Shown here in pieces: positions 46,256 to 55,006 of a stretch of DNA of 64,000 nucleotides. How positions within the stretch are numbered: position 1 is the stretch's first letter; each line of letters starts with the position of its first letter. Where the stretch lies: assembly GCA_023421075.1 (NCBI GenBank), contig JAEZUM010000046.1, positions 43,732 to 107,731 on the forward strand, written 5' to 3'. The DNA is from Bacillota bacterium (GTDB lineage: Bacteria; Bacillota; Clostridia; Lachnospirales; Lachnospiraceae). A model generated the notes under the pieces. The model was given only the letters and a program-made list of their open reading frames with translations, did no database searches and had not been told where the DNA came from. A program made the translations under genes and the position numbers.

Positions 46256-47086
46256 ATGAAAACTCTATATATCTCTGATCTCGATGGTACTCTCCTACAG
46301 CCCAATGTGGAGCTGTCACGCAGGACCATTGATATCCTGAATGAATGTATTCGTCATGGAATGTTATTTAGTGTAGCTACTGCAAGATCCATAGCATCCG
46401 TCAAACCGATCCTTAAGGAAGTCAATGTTACCGTACCGGTTATTCTGATGAATGGTGTCTGCATTTATGATCTCACCAAAAACGAGTATGTAAAGATTGA
46501 AACGCTTCCCAGGGATAGCATCGCTAAGCTGATGGCTGTGATACAAGAGCATAAGCTGAAGGGCTTCGCTTATACCATAAAGAATGGTGTTATGTCCACT
46601 TATTATGAGGATCTAAGCAGTCCTGCCTTAAAGAGCTTCTATCAGGAAAGAGTCGACCTGTATCAAAAGCGTTTTACACAGATTGATCATTTCAGTGATC
46701 TTTCCGAGGAGCCGTTAATTTATTTCTCTTTATTAGATCATCACGAAAAGCTGGAGCATATCTACCACACGATAAAAGAAATCCCGGATCTCAATTGTGT
46801 CTTCTATAAAGACAATTATTCTCAGGATCTATGGTACCTCGAGACGTATAACAAGACCGCCTCAAAATACCATGGTGTACAATATTTGCGATCCTATCTG
46901 AATCTGGATCATATCGTATGCTTTGGAGATAATCATAACGATCTACCTCTGTTTGAAGCCAGTGATCATAGAATTGCTGTCGGTAATGCTGTTTCCGATC
47001 TACAGGCGAAGGCTGATCAGATCATAGGCTGTAACCATGAGGATGGTGTGGCACTGTGGCTGAAGGAGCATATCTGCTCGCGCTAA
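46256..47086 (+). CDS. HAD-IIB (Cof-type) phosphatase
   Basis: This phosphatase has the nucleophile motif ISDLDGTLL, the second motif SVATARS, and the third FGDNHNDLPLFEAS with a Cof-type cap in between. Cof-type enzymes dephosphorylate sugar phosphates and cofactors such as PLP or FMN; the target is unknown. ATG 46256 has AAAGG at 10 nt; an earlier in-frame GTG (46238) lacks a good site. It follows the SDR gene by 24 nt. Confidence 0.88.
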   Translation: MKTLYISDLDGTLLQPNVELSRRTIDILNECIRHGMLFSVATARSIASVKPILKEVNVTVPVILMNGVCIYDLTKNEYVKIETLPRDSIAKLMAVIQEHKLKGFAYTIKNGVMSTYYEDLSSPALKSFYQERVDLYQKRFTQIDHFSDLSEEPLIYFSLLDHHEKLEHIYHTIKEIPDLNCVFYKDNYSQDLWYLETYNKTASKYHGVQYLRSYLNLDHIVCFGDNHNDLPLFEASDHRIAVGNAVSDLQAKADQIIGCNHEDGVALWLKEHICSR

Positions 47087-47108
47087 TCTGGCTTACCAGC
47101 ATATTGAT

Positions 47109-47225
47109 CTATACCGATTTTATAATCTGCTTCGCCAGATTCCTGTACAAAGTAGCATCCTCTTCCGCCATATATTTTGTCATCTCGAGTATACCGCAGA
47201 CTGCAAAAAATCGGAGGAGGATGCC
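47109..47225 (-). pseudogene. Short remnant resembling the C-terminus of a GH88 unsaturated glucuronyl hydrolase
   Basis: The minus strand is open for 38 codons ending at a TAG at 47109. It encodes a coding-like tail with AVCGILEMTKYM and ATLYRNLAKQIIKSV. This resembles the last helices of GH88 unsaturated glucuronyl/rhamnogalacturonyl hydrolases, which act on pectin or glycosaminoglycan fragments. The usual Asp-Ser-Ser before this block is out of frame (LLRFF), which suggests a frameshift. No start or domain remains. The match is from memory and needs a search. Confidence 0.45.
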
Positions 47226-47882
47226 CTAAAAATAGTTAAGAATTTCTCTAAGCCTGTTTACACGGATTCCCTCGTATCCCGGATGATCCTTCGGATCTTC
47301 ACTGATCCAGATGGGCACTATTCCTGCACTCAAGGCTCCTGCGATGTCGTTCGGATAATAATCTCCGACATAGACAGCTTCCTGTGGCGTTACTCCCAAT
47401 CTGTCGCAGGATAGGTTAAAAATCCTAGGATCGGGTTTTGCAAAAGCCTGTTCACCGGATACAATGATATCATCAAAATATTCGGCTATATTTACTGAAT
47501 TGATCTTATCTCTTTGAACCGTGGAATAACCGTTTGTAATGATACCCAGTTTATATCTTCCTTTCAGAGAATCCAAAACCTCATATAGCTCCGGATATGG
47601 GGTTGTCATCTTCCCAAACACTTCATTCCGTTCTGAAACAAATTCTTCTATCGTATGGGGCAGCTCCCAGAGCTTACTCAACCTCGGTATAAAGTTTTCT
47701 AATCCACCATAACCATTTTCATCAATCTCTACCATATATTCAATTAACGCTTCTCTTGTACCTTGATAGGGGTTTGCCTCTCCATATCGGTCTACCAGAT
47801 AATTGCAGAAGCGTATAAATGCATCCCTGCGGTCAACTAAAGTCCCATCAACATCAAATATGATTGCTTTCTTATGCTTCAA
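47226..47882 (-). CDS. HAD-IA family hydrolase (YjjG-like)
   Basis: This is a 218-residue HAD phosphatase with the nucleophile motif IFDVDGTLVD, a helical cap, IITNGYSTVQRDK and the third motif AKPDPRIFN plus VYVGDYYPNDIAGA. The profile is like nucleotidases and phosphoglycolate phosphatases. The start is TTG at 47882 with GGAGG at 8 nt. It is encoded opposite to the upstream Cof-type gene, with the GH88-like remnant between the 3' ends. Confidence 0.88.
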   Translation of the reverse strand: MKHKKAIIFDVDGTLVDRRDAFIRFCNYLVDRYGEANPYQGTREALIEYMVEIDENGYGGLENFIPRLSKLWELPHTIEEFVSERNEVFGKMTTPYPELYEVLDSLKGRYKLGIITNGYSTVQRDKINSVNIAEYFDDIIVSGEQAFAKPDPRIFNLSCDRLGVTPQEAVYVGDYYPNDIAGALSAGIVPIWISEDPKDHPGYEGIRVNRLREILNYF

Positions 47883-48145
47883 TGATATATCCTCCGACTA
47901 ATCTTTTCTCTATGTAATAGTAACGACACGGAATAAAACCGCCCTGATCCGGCAAGAAATCCAGCCATCTCTGTGGTTGCGGTTCCGAACTGTATTATAT
48001 TATATAATAAGGAGCAACTCAAGTGAATTAGGAAATCTAACACTTTTCCTATTGATATTTGGAAATTCTATTTATAGAATGAATTTTAAAGATGGGAATG
48101 ACACAGAATAAATATATGTTTGATATGATGGAAGGAGTTTTCAAA

Positions 48146-48994
48146 ATGAATAACATACAAGATTGTTATGTACTCTCAAACGGAGTAAAAATACCCTGCG
48201 TCGGTTTCGGAACCTGGAAGCTTCCAAAGGACGAAACAACAGCAGACATCGTGAAAACAGCAATTGATTGTGGCTATCGCCATATTGATACAGCCTTTGC
48301 ATATCAGAACGAAAAGTCAGTGGGCAAAGCCGTAAGAGAATCCGGCTTAAAGCGCAGTGAATTATTTGTAACCAGTAAATTAGATAATCCGGATCATGGC
48401 TATGATAAGACTTTAAAGGCGTTTGAAGTTACCATGGATAACTTAGGCTTAGATTATCTGGATCTGTATCTCATACACTGGCCGATTCCATTAGCATATC
48501 GGGACTGTTGGAAAGAAGTAAATGAGGGAACCTGGAGAGCCTTTGAGGAATTATATACCGAAGGGAAGATTAAAGCCATCGGCGTCAGTAATTTCTTAGA
48601 ACATCATATCGATGCTTTGCTGGAGACCGCTAGAATTGCTCCTATGGTGGATCAGCTGGAATTACATCCCAGATATTCACAACGTGATGCCGTGAATTAC
48701 TGTAAAGAAAAACGCATGATTGTAGAAGCCTGGAGCCCGCTTATAAAAGGTCAGATGGATCATCCGGTATTAATAGAGATCGCCTCAAGATATCACAAAA
48801 CCACCGCACAGATACTTCTTCACTGGAGTATTCAGCATGGATTTCTACCTCTCCCGAAGACCACTTCCAGAGATCGAATGCTGGAGAATGCCGACATCTT
48901 TGATTTTGAACTCTCTTCGGAAGATATTGATGCCTTAAGATCTCTGGAGGCTTATGGTCTTACCGGGCATCATCCCGATTTAGTCCCTTTCTAG
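48146..48994 (+). CDS. Aldo/keto reductase
   Basis: This NADPH-dependent oxidoreductase reduces aldehydes or ketones. The AKR set is visible: GFGTWKLP, Asp and Tyr in DTAFAYQNEKSVG, Lys in VTSKLDN and His in YLIHWPIP; then GVSNFLEHHI and the C-terminal PKTTSRDRM. AAGGAG precedes the ATG at 48146 (282 residues) and decides against the upstream frame start at 48092. It is a single gene with no metabolic partner beside it. Confidence 0.9.
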   Translation: MNNIQDCYVLSNGVKIPCVGFGTWKLPKDETTADIVKTAIDCGYRHIDTAFAYQNEKSVGKAVRESGLKRSELFVTSKLDNPDHGYDKTLKAFEVTMDNLGLDYLDLYLIHWPIPLAYRDCWKEVNEGTWRAFEELYTEGKIKAIGVSNFLEHHIDALLETARIAPMVDQLELHPRYSQRDAVNYCKEKRMIVEAWSPLIKGQMDHPVLIEIASRYHKTTAQILLHWSIQHGFLPLPKTTSRDRMLENADIFDFELSSEDIDALRSLEAYGLTGHHPDLVPF

Positions 48995-49004
48995 GTTATA
49001 GGGA

Positions 49005-49112
49005 TTATTCCTTTGGTTGGTCCTTCGCATTATCTACGTATTCATAAAACGGCAGCAGCTCGTCCCAGGATGGAGTGGAATCGCACAGGGAGGATCCGGC
49101 TGCCGCATCCTT
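49005..49112 (-). pseudogene. Short coding-like remnant, gene unknown
   Basis: The minus strand is open for 35 codons ending in TAA at 49005; it has protein-like composition (SWDELLPFYEYVDNAKDQPKE at the end). Just upstream a different frame reads EENALQIKG, which suggests a frameshift in a longer former gene. There is no start or ribosome binding site. The family was not recognised. Confidence 0.4.
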
Positions 49113-49161
49113 TTATCTGCAGCGCATTCTCCTCTTTTTCCTGATGGAATAAGCTTCTATC

Positions 49162-49614
49162 TTACAATTCCTTACTCATACAAATTGATAACTCCATATT
49201 CTTGTATTGACCATAATTATCGATAATCTGATATCCCATATTCTGATATAACCTGGTAGCCGCAATCAGTGGTTTTCCGGTCTCTAATATCATCCTCCGA
49301 TACCCCTTTTCCTTTGCACGTGCCTCCAAGGTTTGAATCAAAGCCTTTGATACTCCCAGACCGCGATACTCCTGCCGTACAAAGACACGCTTCATCTCAG
49401 CGGTATCCTCCTCATAATGCTTAAAACTGGCGCAGGCACATGGCTTTTCCTGATCGTAGAACAATATCACGTCATGGATATCCTCCAGTGTATTATACTG
49501 AACGTAATTCTTCCTTTGTTCAAATCCTCCGACCAACTCATCCAGATTATCGTCTAATTGTCTGCAAAGCTCTATAAAATCAAGATTTCTTCCATCCGTA
49601 TATACACATTTCAT
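49162..49614 (-). CDS. GNAT family acetyltransferase
   Basis: This 150-residue GNAT domain has the acetyl-CoA loop RQEYRGLGVSKALI and ends in the beta7 region ATRLYQNMGYQII. It includes AEMKRVFV before the loop, typical of the YjaB/PA4866-like subgroup. The substrate is unknown. The frame opens at 49653; GGGAGG eight bases before ATG 49614 decides the start. It is followed on the same strand by no close gene. Confidence 0.83.
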   Translation of the reverse strand: MKCVYTDGRNLDFIELCRQLDDNLDELVGGFEQRKNYVQYNTLEDIHDVILFYDQEKPCACASFKHYEEDTAEMKRVFVRQEYRGLGVSKALIQTLEARAKEKGYRRMILETGKPLIAATRLYQNMGYQIIDNYGQYKNMELSICMSKEL

Positions 49615-49667
49615 TCTTCGTTCCTCCCATAGCCGGTATTTTACCAACCTCACATAACCGAACTCAA

Positions 49668-50282
49668 TTATATAATCTCATATAATTGAATAATATGCTT
49701 CACATTATAATCAGCTGCTTTGCAGATGGCACCGGTATCGTCAAAGAAGCAAGCCCGAATACCGGCATTTTTCGCAGATAAGATATCAAGATCTCGGTCA
49801 CCGATCATGATCGCCTCCTCCGATTTCATCTGATACTTATGGGCAAGGTGCAAAATTGCAGCCGGGCTGGGTTTTCGCTCAAAGGAATGCTGTGAGGTAA
49901 TGCAATCCGTGAAATAATCATAGATCTGATGTTTCTGAAGAAAAGCAAGCGAGGATATACCACGGTGTGTGAACAGATAATTATACCTGCCGGATTCCTT
50001 AATATACTTTAGTAATTCTAAAGCTCCCGGATACGGTTTACACTCTTCCAGCTCCATTTCTCTTCGAGTCGTTTCATAATCCTTAATAAAATCCTCATCA
50101 ATCTGGTACTGCCTAGTATAATATTGTAGTGCTTCGGAGATGGATACTTTCATCAGACGTATAATATCCTCCAAAGACTCGTCTACACCAATCTTACGAA
50201 AGCTTAGTTGTAATGCTTTGCCCATAACTTCATAAGTATCAAAAAGTGTACCATCAAAATCCCAAATAATATGCTTGTACAT
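49668..50282 (-). CDS. HAD family hydrolase (phosphoglycolate phosphatase-like)
   Basis: This 204-residue phosphatase has the nucleophile IWDFDGTLFDTYE, FTHRGISSLAF as the second motif and the third MIGDRDLDILSAKNAG. A helical cap fits subfamily IA. The target is unknown. GGGAGG lies before ATG 50282. It lies 53 nt upstream of the GNAT start on the same strand and may be cotranscribed with it. Confidence 0.87.
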   Translation of the reverse strand: MYKHIIWDFDGTLFDTYEVMGKALQLSFRKIGVDESLEDIIRLMKVSISEALQYYTRQYQIDEDFIKDYETTRREMELEECKPYPGALELLKYIKESGRYNYLFTHRGISSLAFLQKHQIYDYFTDCITSQHSFERKPSPAAILHLAHKYQMKSEEAIMIGDRDLDILSAKNAGIRACFFDDTGAICKAADYNVKHIIQLYEII

Positions 50283-50337
50283 GGAAGCCTCCCTGTTCTT
50301 TACCTGATAAGTATGATAAATTTCTATCTGCTTTCTT

Positions 50338-50535
50338 TTATCGATGAATAATAACTTTCTTAGAAGTCAGGATGCCTTGATCATCATCACCATATAGAGT
50401 TCTGAAATAATCCTCCTTCAAATCGGTCAGAGGATCTGTGGTATCAACTAAAGCCGGATTAACGTTTCTGAATACAGATACGATTCTCCGGCTTGTTAAA
50501 CTTAACCCCAATTCCTTTGTTGCAGCTGGGTATGA
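50338..50535 (-). pseudogene. Coding-like remnant of an unrecognised protein
   Basis: The minus strand is open for 65 codons to the TAA at 50338, with protein-like sequence including SVFRNVNPALVDTTDP and DDDQGILTSKKVIIHR. There is no ATG; a TTG lies near codon 9 but has no proper ribosome binding site. The frame overlaps the last 34 nt of the phosphatase gene. It looks like the C-terminal end of a truncated gene whose front has been replaced. A genuine small gene is less likely. Confidence 0.45.
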
Positions 50536-51134
50536 TCATCCAGATGCGCATAATCATTAAAACGTTGCAGATAAAAACGATCCTGTTGCGGATTGTACAC
50601 TAATTGCGTAATTCCTGTGTTCTCTACGGAAACACCAAACAGAAACCGTCTCGCCTGGTTCTTCCCAAAGAGAGCTGCCAGCAGCACCCGTATGGTTCCC
50701 CCATGGGTCACAACAACGATATTCTTCTTACCGCTTTGAACGATTTCCTGTATCACCGGCATAGCACGTTCATAGACCGAAGTACCGTTCTCGCCTTCCG
50801 GATACGGAATATCCTCCATCAACATCTTCTGCTCGGCTCTAAAATCGGCAAAATGTTCCTCAATATATTCTTCCGTCTGACCCGTTAGCAATCCAAAGGA
50901 AATTTCACGAAGCTCCTCCCGTATAACGTGAGAAAGGCTTAAGGCTTCATTTACGATTTCCGCTGTCTGCTTAGCCCGTAACAAATTACTTGAATATAGC
51001 GCATCAATATTATAATTTCGCAAGCGCTCCTTCAACAGTCCGGCTTGCAACCGCCCAACGTCAGAGAGTTCCACATCAACATTACATAAGGTGCTGTTTT
51101 GTCTTCCGTGTCGAATGAGATATAAATTAACCAT
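50502..51134 (-). CDS. Histidine phosphatase family protein
   Basis: This phosphoglycerate-mutase-fold phosphatase has the catalytic LIRHGRQNS with the nucleophilic His, the acid motif EISFGLLTGQ and the second His in VVTHGGTIRV. 210 residues from ATG 51134, chosen for its GGTGA site at 8 nt. Relatives act on phosphosugars, cobalamin precursors or nucleotides; the substrate is unknown. Overlaps a coding remnant at its 3' end. Confidence 0.87.
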   Translation of the reverse strand: MVNLYLIRHGRQNSTLCNVDVELSDVGRLQAGLLKERLRNYNIDALYSSNLLRAKQTAEIVNEALSLSHVIREELREISFGLLTGQTEEYIEEHFADFRAEQKMLMEDIPYPEGENGTSVYERAMPVIQEIVQSGKKNIVVVTHGGTIRVLLAALFGKNQARRFLFGVSVENTGITQLVYNPQQDRFYLQRFNDYAHLDDHTQLQQRNWG

Positions 51135-51228
51135 TTCGATAATCACCGCCTTATTCTCTGAGCATGGGAAAATATATATTGATATCTTCTACTATTATAA
51201 TCCTGAAATCCAAAGAACCGATCTATTC

Positions 51229-52236
51229 TTATAACAGATGAAGATCTCTTCTGTCCGCTTCTTCCATAACATCCTGAGGCCAGATGGAAGATTGAACTTC
51301 TCCGATGTGTGCCTTACGTAAGTAGAACATACATATTCTGGACTGACCAATCCCTCCACCGATTGTATAAGGAAGCTCATTATTAATCAATGCTTTTTGG
51401 AAGGGTAACTCTGCACGATCCATACATCCGCTTATTTTCAACTGTTCAACCAGAGAATCCTCGTCTACACGAATGCCCATAGAGGAAAGCTCTAGCGCGA
51501 TATCCAGCACCGGGTAATATACAATGATATCTCCATTAAGCTTCCAGTCATCGTAATCGGGAGCTCTACCGTCATGACGTTCGCCGGAGTTCAGCGCACC
51601 TCCGATTTGCATAATAAATACGGCACCCTTATCTCTGGCAATCACATTCTCTCTTTCCTTGGGAGTAAGCTCCGGATATTTATCCTCTAACTCCTGAGAA
51701 GAAATAAAGGTGATTTCCTCAGGTAGTATTTCCTTAATGTAATCGTACTTGGAAGCCATGTAGCTCTCTGTATTTTTAAGTGCGGCATATACCTTGCGGA
51801 CAATTGCTTGAAGTGTATCGATATTACGATCACTTTTATCAATGATCTTCTCCCAATCCCATTGATCGACATATATAGAATGAATATTATCCGTCTCTTC
51901 ATCTCTGCGGATCGCACTCATATCGGTATAAAGACCTTCTTCTTTATTAAAGCCGTATCTCTTCAGTGCCTGTCTCTTCCACTTCGCCAACGAATGGACG
52001 ATTTCAACCTGAGCATCATCCTGTTCCTTTACTCCAAAGCTGACCGGACGCTCTACACCGTTCAGATTATCATTTAATCCTGTCTCCGGCTTAACAAAAA
52101 GCGGTGCAGAAACGCGGGTAAGATTTAACTGCCTAGCCAACTCTCGTTCAAAGAAATCCTTACAATACTTAATTCCGATTTCCGTTTCCTTTATATCAAT
52201 CTCTGCTTTATACCCTTCCGGTATCATTAATTTCAT
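51229..52236 (-). CDS. asnA: Aspartate-ammonia ligase
   Basis: AsnA makes asparagine from aspartate, ammonia and ATP; it is related to class II tRNA synthetases. The motifs include LTRVSAPLFVKP, GLNDNLNGVERPVSF, SAIRRDEETDNIHSIYVDQWDWEK and the C-terminal GGGIGQSRICM. 335 residues from ATG 52236, supported by GGAGG at 7 nt. The upstream region holds a strong promoter and two ARG-box-like sites. It is monocistronic. Confidence 0.96.
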   Translation of the reverse strand: MKLMIPEGYKAEIDIKETEIGIKYCKDFFERELARQLNLTRVSAPLFVKPETGLNDNLNGVERPVSFGVKEQDDAQVEIVHSLAKWKRQALKRYGFNKEEGLYTDMSAIRRDEETDNIHSIYVDQWDWEKIIDKSDRNIDTLQAIVRKVYAALKNTESYMASKYDYIKEILPEEITFISSQELEDKYPELTPKERENVIARDKGAVFIMQIGGALNSGERHDGRAPDYDDWKLNGDIIVYYPVLDIALELSSMGIRVDEDSLVEQLKISGCMDRAELPFQKALINNELPYTIGGGIGQSRICMFYLRKAHIGEVQSSIWPQDVMEEADRRDLHLL

Positions 52237-52267
52237 GGTCAGTCCTCCATTTGCACTATTAAAGCAC

Positions 52268-52296
52268 ATTTTACATTTTTATTCATACTTTGTCAA
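52268..52296 (-). promoter_or_regulatory. Strong promoter of asnA
   Basis: On the minus strand TTGACA (52291-52296) and TAAAAT (52268-52273) are 17 bp apart. The spacer contains ATGAATAAAAATGTA, which itself resembles one ARG box (consensus CATGAATAAAAATTCAAG in Bacillus subtilis). Confidence 0.8.
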
Positions 52297-52300
52297 TAAT

Positions 52301-52350
52301 ATGAATAAGCATTCATTCTACTGCAATGAATAAGCATTCATTCTACTGCA
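52301..52350. promoter_or_regulatory. Tandem 25-bp repeat with ARG-box-like palindromes upstream of asnA
   Basis: A 25-bp unit is repeated exactly twice (52301-52325, 52326-52350). Each contains TGAATAAGCATTCA (52302-52315 and 52327-52340), a perfect TGAAT-4-ATTCA dyad matching the ARG-box form. The sites lie directly upstream of the asnA -35 box. Binding by ArgR/AhrC is inferred. Confidence 0.65.
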
Positions 52351-52360
52351 CCGGGTTATT

Positions 52361-52678
52361 CTAACCCTGTTGCTTCTTTAACTCATATATATCGTTATAA
52401 ATCATCATCATGATACCGAACACATCATCTCCGATGACCCCGATTTGATGCGCATACTCTACGATAAAACAAGTATAAGCAACAAACTTTAGATGTTGAA
52501 ATAACAAATCAAATCGTTCTGTATCGTAATATTTCTTAACGATATTCCAATTATAATCGCTGATTTCTTTTACGGTTATCTCCGGCTGTTTATTCAACAG
52601 ATCCATCAATTCATCCATATTAGAAGCGACAAACAGTCCCTTCAATTCTAAGTCTAGTTGTCCGAGTTCATCAGTCAT
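52361..52678 (-). CDS. Small hypothetical helical protein
   Basis: A 105-residue soluble protein of mainly helical, acidic composition, with TERFDLLFQHLKFVAYTCFI in its middle. No domain was recognised. A strong GGAGG site 9 nt before the ATG and a sensible length support a real gene. It lies upstream of asnA on the same strand, but the asnA promoter starts a separate unit. Confidence 0.65.
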   Translation of the reverse strand: MTDELGQLDLELKGLFVASNMDELMDLLNKQPEITVKEISDYNWNIVKKYYDTERFDLLFQHLKFVAYTCFIVEYAHQIGVIGDDVFGIMMMIYNDIYELKKQQG

Positions 52679-52805
52679 AATCGGTTACCTCCTATTCTTT
52701 ACCAACAACACTTTAATCATTGTATCATGAAGATACGTAAATGTCCAAAGAAACTCTAGTAGTTGTCCTATCAGTGTTTTGTACTTATTTTGAAGCATGT
52801 GTTCA

Positions 52806-52855
52806 TAAAAAAGGTGACAATCCATAGAAGATAATCTCCTTCTGTATCGTCACCT
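52806..52855 (-). terminator. Intrinsic terminator of the small lipoprotein gene
   Basis: AGGTGAC and GTCACCT arms (with an inner AGAAG/CTTCT stem) are followed by six T on the minus strand, about 60 nt after the stop of the lipoprotein gene. Confidence 0.7.
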
Positions 52856-52913
52856 ATAATACCTGGTTCATATAAACTACGAAATGCAGCTTTTAAATAT
52901 TTATATTGATTTG

Positions 52914-53543
52914 TTAATTCTGTTCTTCCATACCCTGCTCACCTGTGATCTTACTGGTCTCATCCATTTTAAAGGTGCTTTTCGCTTCTTCCGAAGTGAA
53001 ATAAACATTACCGTCAATGATTGCATCTACTAATTGGAAATCAGAAACACTGATATATAAATCTCCCTTGAAGGTACCCTTCTGGATGCTTGCCATCGGG
53101 CTTGTTACGGTCAATTTCGGTGCGGTCAAGGTATATCTCGCAGTGATATTACGGTTTTCGTCCTGAGCATAAAGCGCCAATTTTCGTTGGATAATATCTT
53201 TGCCGGCATCATCCTTCTTACCATTCTTGTATTCGCCTTCCATCAGAAGCTCTTTGTCGGTAGAAAAATCCTTTGTCAGACAGATAATCCAAGTACCATT
53301 CTTACTGATGGCATTTAAAAATGCCTCTTCATTATCAACGATGGATGCGGTTGTAACAGCATCCGGAGTTTCATTGGCAGCGGTTGTCGGTGCCGTCGTC
53401 GGCGCTGTTGTCGGTGCAGTTGTAGCTGCTGTAGTCGGTGCAGGTGAAGGCGATGTAGTTGTATTATCACCGGCTTTCTTTCCACAGCCTGTCATAAATA
53501 ACATGAATAAAGCCAGGGTTACAACAAATAATTTAAATTTCAT
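52914..53543 (-). CDS. Secreted lipoprotein with Thr/Pro linker
   Basis: A 209-residue predicted lipoprotein: signal peptide with lipobox FMTGC at residues 16-20, then a Thr/Ala/Pro-rich linker (TTAPTTAPTTAPTT) and a C-terminal domain of about 140 residues that looks beta-rich and repeats STFK/TFKG-like strands. The domain was not recognised. GGAGG precedes ATG 53543; the upstream frame start at 53627 is less likely. It is next to the sugar transport genes on the same strand but has its own terminator, and the transporter has its own as well. Confidence 0.8.
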   Translation of the reverse strand: MKFKLFVVTLALFMLFMTGCGKKAGDNTTTSPSPAPTTAATTAPTTAPTTAPTTAANETPDAVTTASIVDNEEAFLNAISKNGTWIICLTKDFSTDKELLMEGEYKNGKKDDAGKDIIQRKLALYAQDENRNITARYTLTAPKLTVTSPMASIQKGTFKGDLYISVSDFQLVDAIIDGNVYFTSEEAKSTFKMDETSKITGEQGMEEQN

Positions 53544-53630
53544 AAAACTCCTCCTTATAAATAAAAATATCACACATTGCATTGATAAAATTATTACCAC
53601 ATTTCGATCAAATAATTCAATCTGCAAAAA

Positions 53631-53686
53631 TTATAAAAAGAACAAAGGACCTAGTAATATGAATTTCTTCATATTAACTAAGTCCT
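53631..53686 (-). terminator. Intrinsic terminator of the sugar transporter operon
   Basis: AGGACTTAGTTAATATGAA pairs with TTCATATTACTAGGTCCT (one bulged base) around a GAAA loop, followed on the minus strand by TTGTTCTTTTTATAA. It lies about 160 nt after the mmsB stop. The rest of 53544-53846 shows no gene. Confidence 0.75.
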
Positions 53687-53846
53687 CTGCTCTTAAAAAT
53701 ACATATAGGAGTCTAAGTCAAAACCTTGTAAGCACATTTGTTATGAATGAAAACACATCCATAATTTACAGCTCCGATCGTCTCTATGCAAGTAAGCTTG
53801 TTATGCGAGTGATTTTCTCGTATTATGCTCACTATGCTTTGTTTAT

Positions 53847-55004
53847 TTATGCGAGTTTTCCTCTCTTCTTGGAAAGAACGTCGAAGGTTACTGCTGCGAG
53901 TAATACAACACCCTTAACCACCTTCTGTACATTACTATCGATACCCATAATGGACATACCATTGTTGATAACACCCATGAAGATCGCACCAATAACGACT
54001 CTCGGAACAGAACCGATACCACCATAAGCGGAAGCTCCACCGATATAACAGGAACCGATTGCATCCATTTCGTAGTTCATACCGGCTGTGGGAGCTGCGG
54101 AGTTGAAACGGGCAACACAAACGAGAGCTGCAACTGCACTTAAGAAAGCCATATTAACATAAGCGAAGAACAGAACTTTATTGGTATTGATACCGGAAAG
54201 CTTCGCTGCCTTCTCGTTACCACCCATGGCATAAAGATAACGTCCGGGAACAGTCTTCGTTGTAAAATAAGTATAAATAAATACGATTACTGCGAGTAAG
54301 ATCAGGATCATCGGAACACCCTTGTGGTTAGCCATAGAGAAGGCCAATGCCATAACAATTACACAGATAATAACAATCTGACTTGTCTCCGATAAAACTG
54401 AATTAACCTGATAACCTTTTCTTCTTTTATTAATTCTTGATAGTAGCATTGCACATACGTAAATAGCACATACTACAATACCTAATACAATAGCAAATAT
54501 ATTGATATTACCGTTAAAAATGTCAGGCACATAGCTATTAAAGAGATTTAAATAGCTGTCCGGGAACGGTGAAACCGTAAGACCATCCAGTACAATCAAC
54601 GCAACACCACGCCATAATAACATACCGGCCAGAGTTACAATGAAGGCAGGAATTCGTAGGAATGCTATCCAATAACCCTGTATCACACCGATTACAATAC
54701 CAATTGCAAGACAAATTACGATTGCAACCCAATTGTTAACCTTATTGTTAACGATTAACGTACCAGCGATTGAACCAATCAAACATACGATAGATCCAAC
54801 GGATAAGTCAATGTTACCACCGGTTAAAATACAGATTAACATACCTACTGCAAGTATAACGACATAGCCGTTCTGAGCAATGAGGTTCGTAACGTTCTGC
54901 GGAACTAGTAAGGTTCCGTTTGTTGTTATTGTAAAAAATATGGTTACTACGATAAGCGCAATAATCATCGTATTCTTTTTTAAAAGTTCTTTTGCTTTAT
55001 CCAT
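53847..55004 (-). CDS. mmsB: Multiple monosaccharide ABC transporter permease MmsB
   Basis: This is the membrane subunit of a ChvE-MmsAB (GguAB)-type sugar importer. The 385-residue protein has about ten helices and the CUT2 motif GGNIDLSVGSIVCLIGSIAG, with the EAA-like GGASAYGGIGSVPRVVIGAI near the end. GGAG precedes the ATG, 2 nt after the mmsA stop, so the genes are coupled. It forms the channel with the MmsA ATPase and ChvE binding protein. Confidence 0.93.
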   Translation of the reverse strand: MDKAKELLKKNTMIIALIVVTIFFTITTNGTLLVPQNVTNLIAQNGYVVILAVGMLICILTGGNIDLSVGSIVCLIGSIAGTLIVNNKVNNWVAIVICLAIGIVIGVIQGYWIAFLRIPAFIVTLAGMLLWRGVALIVLDGLTVSPFPDSYLNLFNSYVPDIFNGNINIFAIVLGIVVCAIYVCAMLLSRINKRRKGYQVNSVLSETSQIVIICVIVMALAFSMANHKGVPMILILLAVIVFIYTYFTTKTVPGRYLYAMGGNEKAAKLSGINTNKVLFFAYVNMAFLSAVAALVCVARFNSAAPTAGMNYEMDAIGSCYIGGASAYGGIGSVPRVVIGAIFMGVINNGMSIMGIDSNVQKVVKGVVLLAAVTFDVLSKKRGKLA

Positions 55005-55006
55005 CG

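Noticed and set aside
53200..54027. Plus-strand frame of 275 codons
   Set aside because: It spans the antisense of two real genes (lipoprotein and mmsB) and the terminator between them, and contains low-complexity Val/Ala repeats from the lipoprotein linker.
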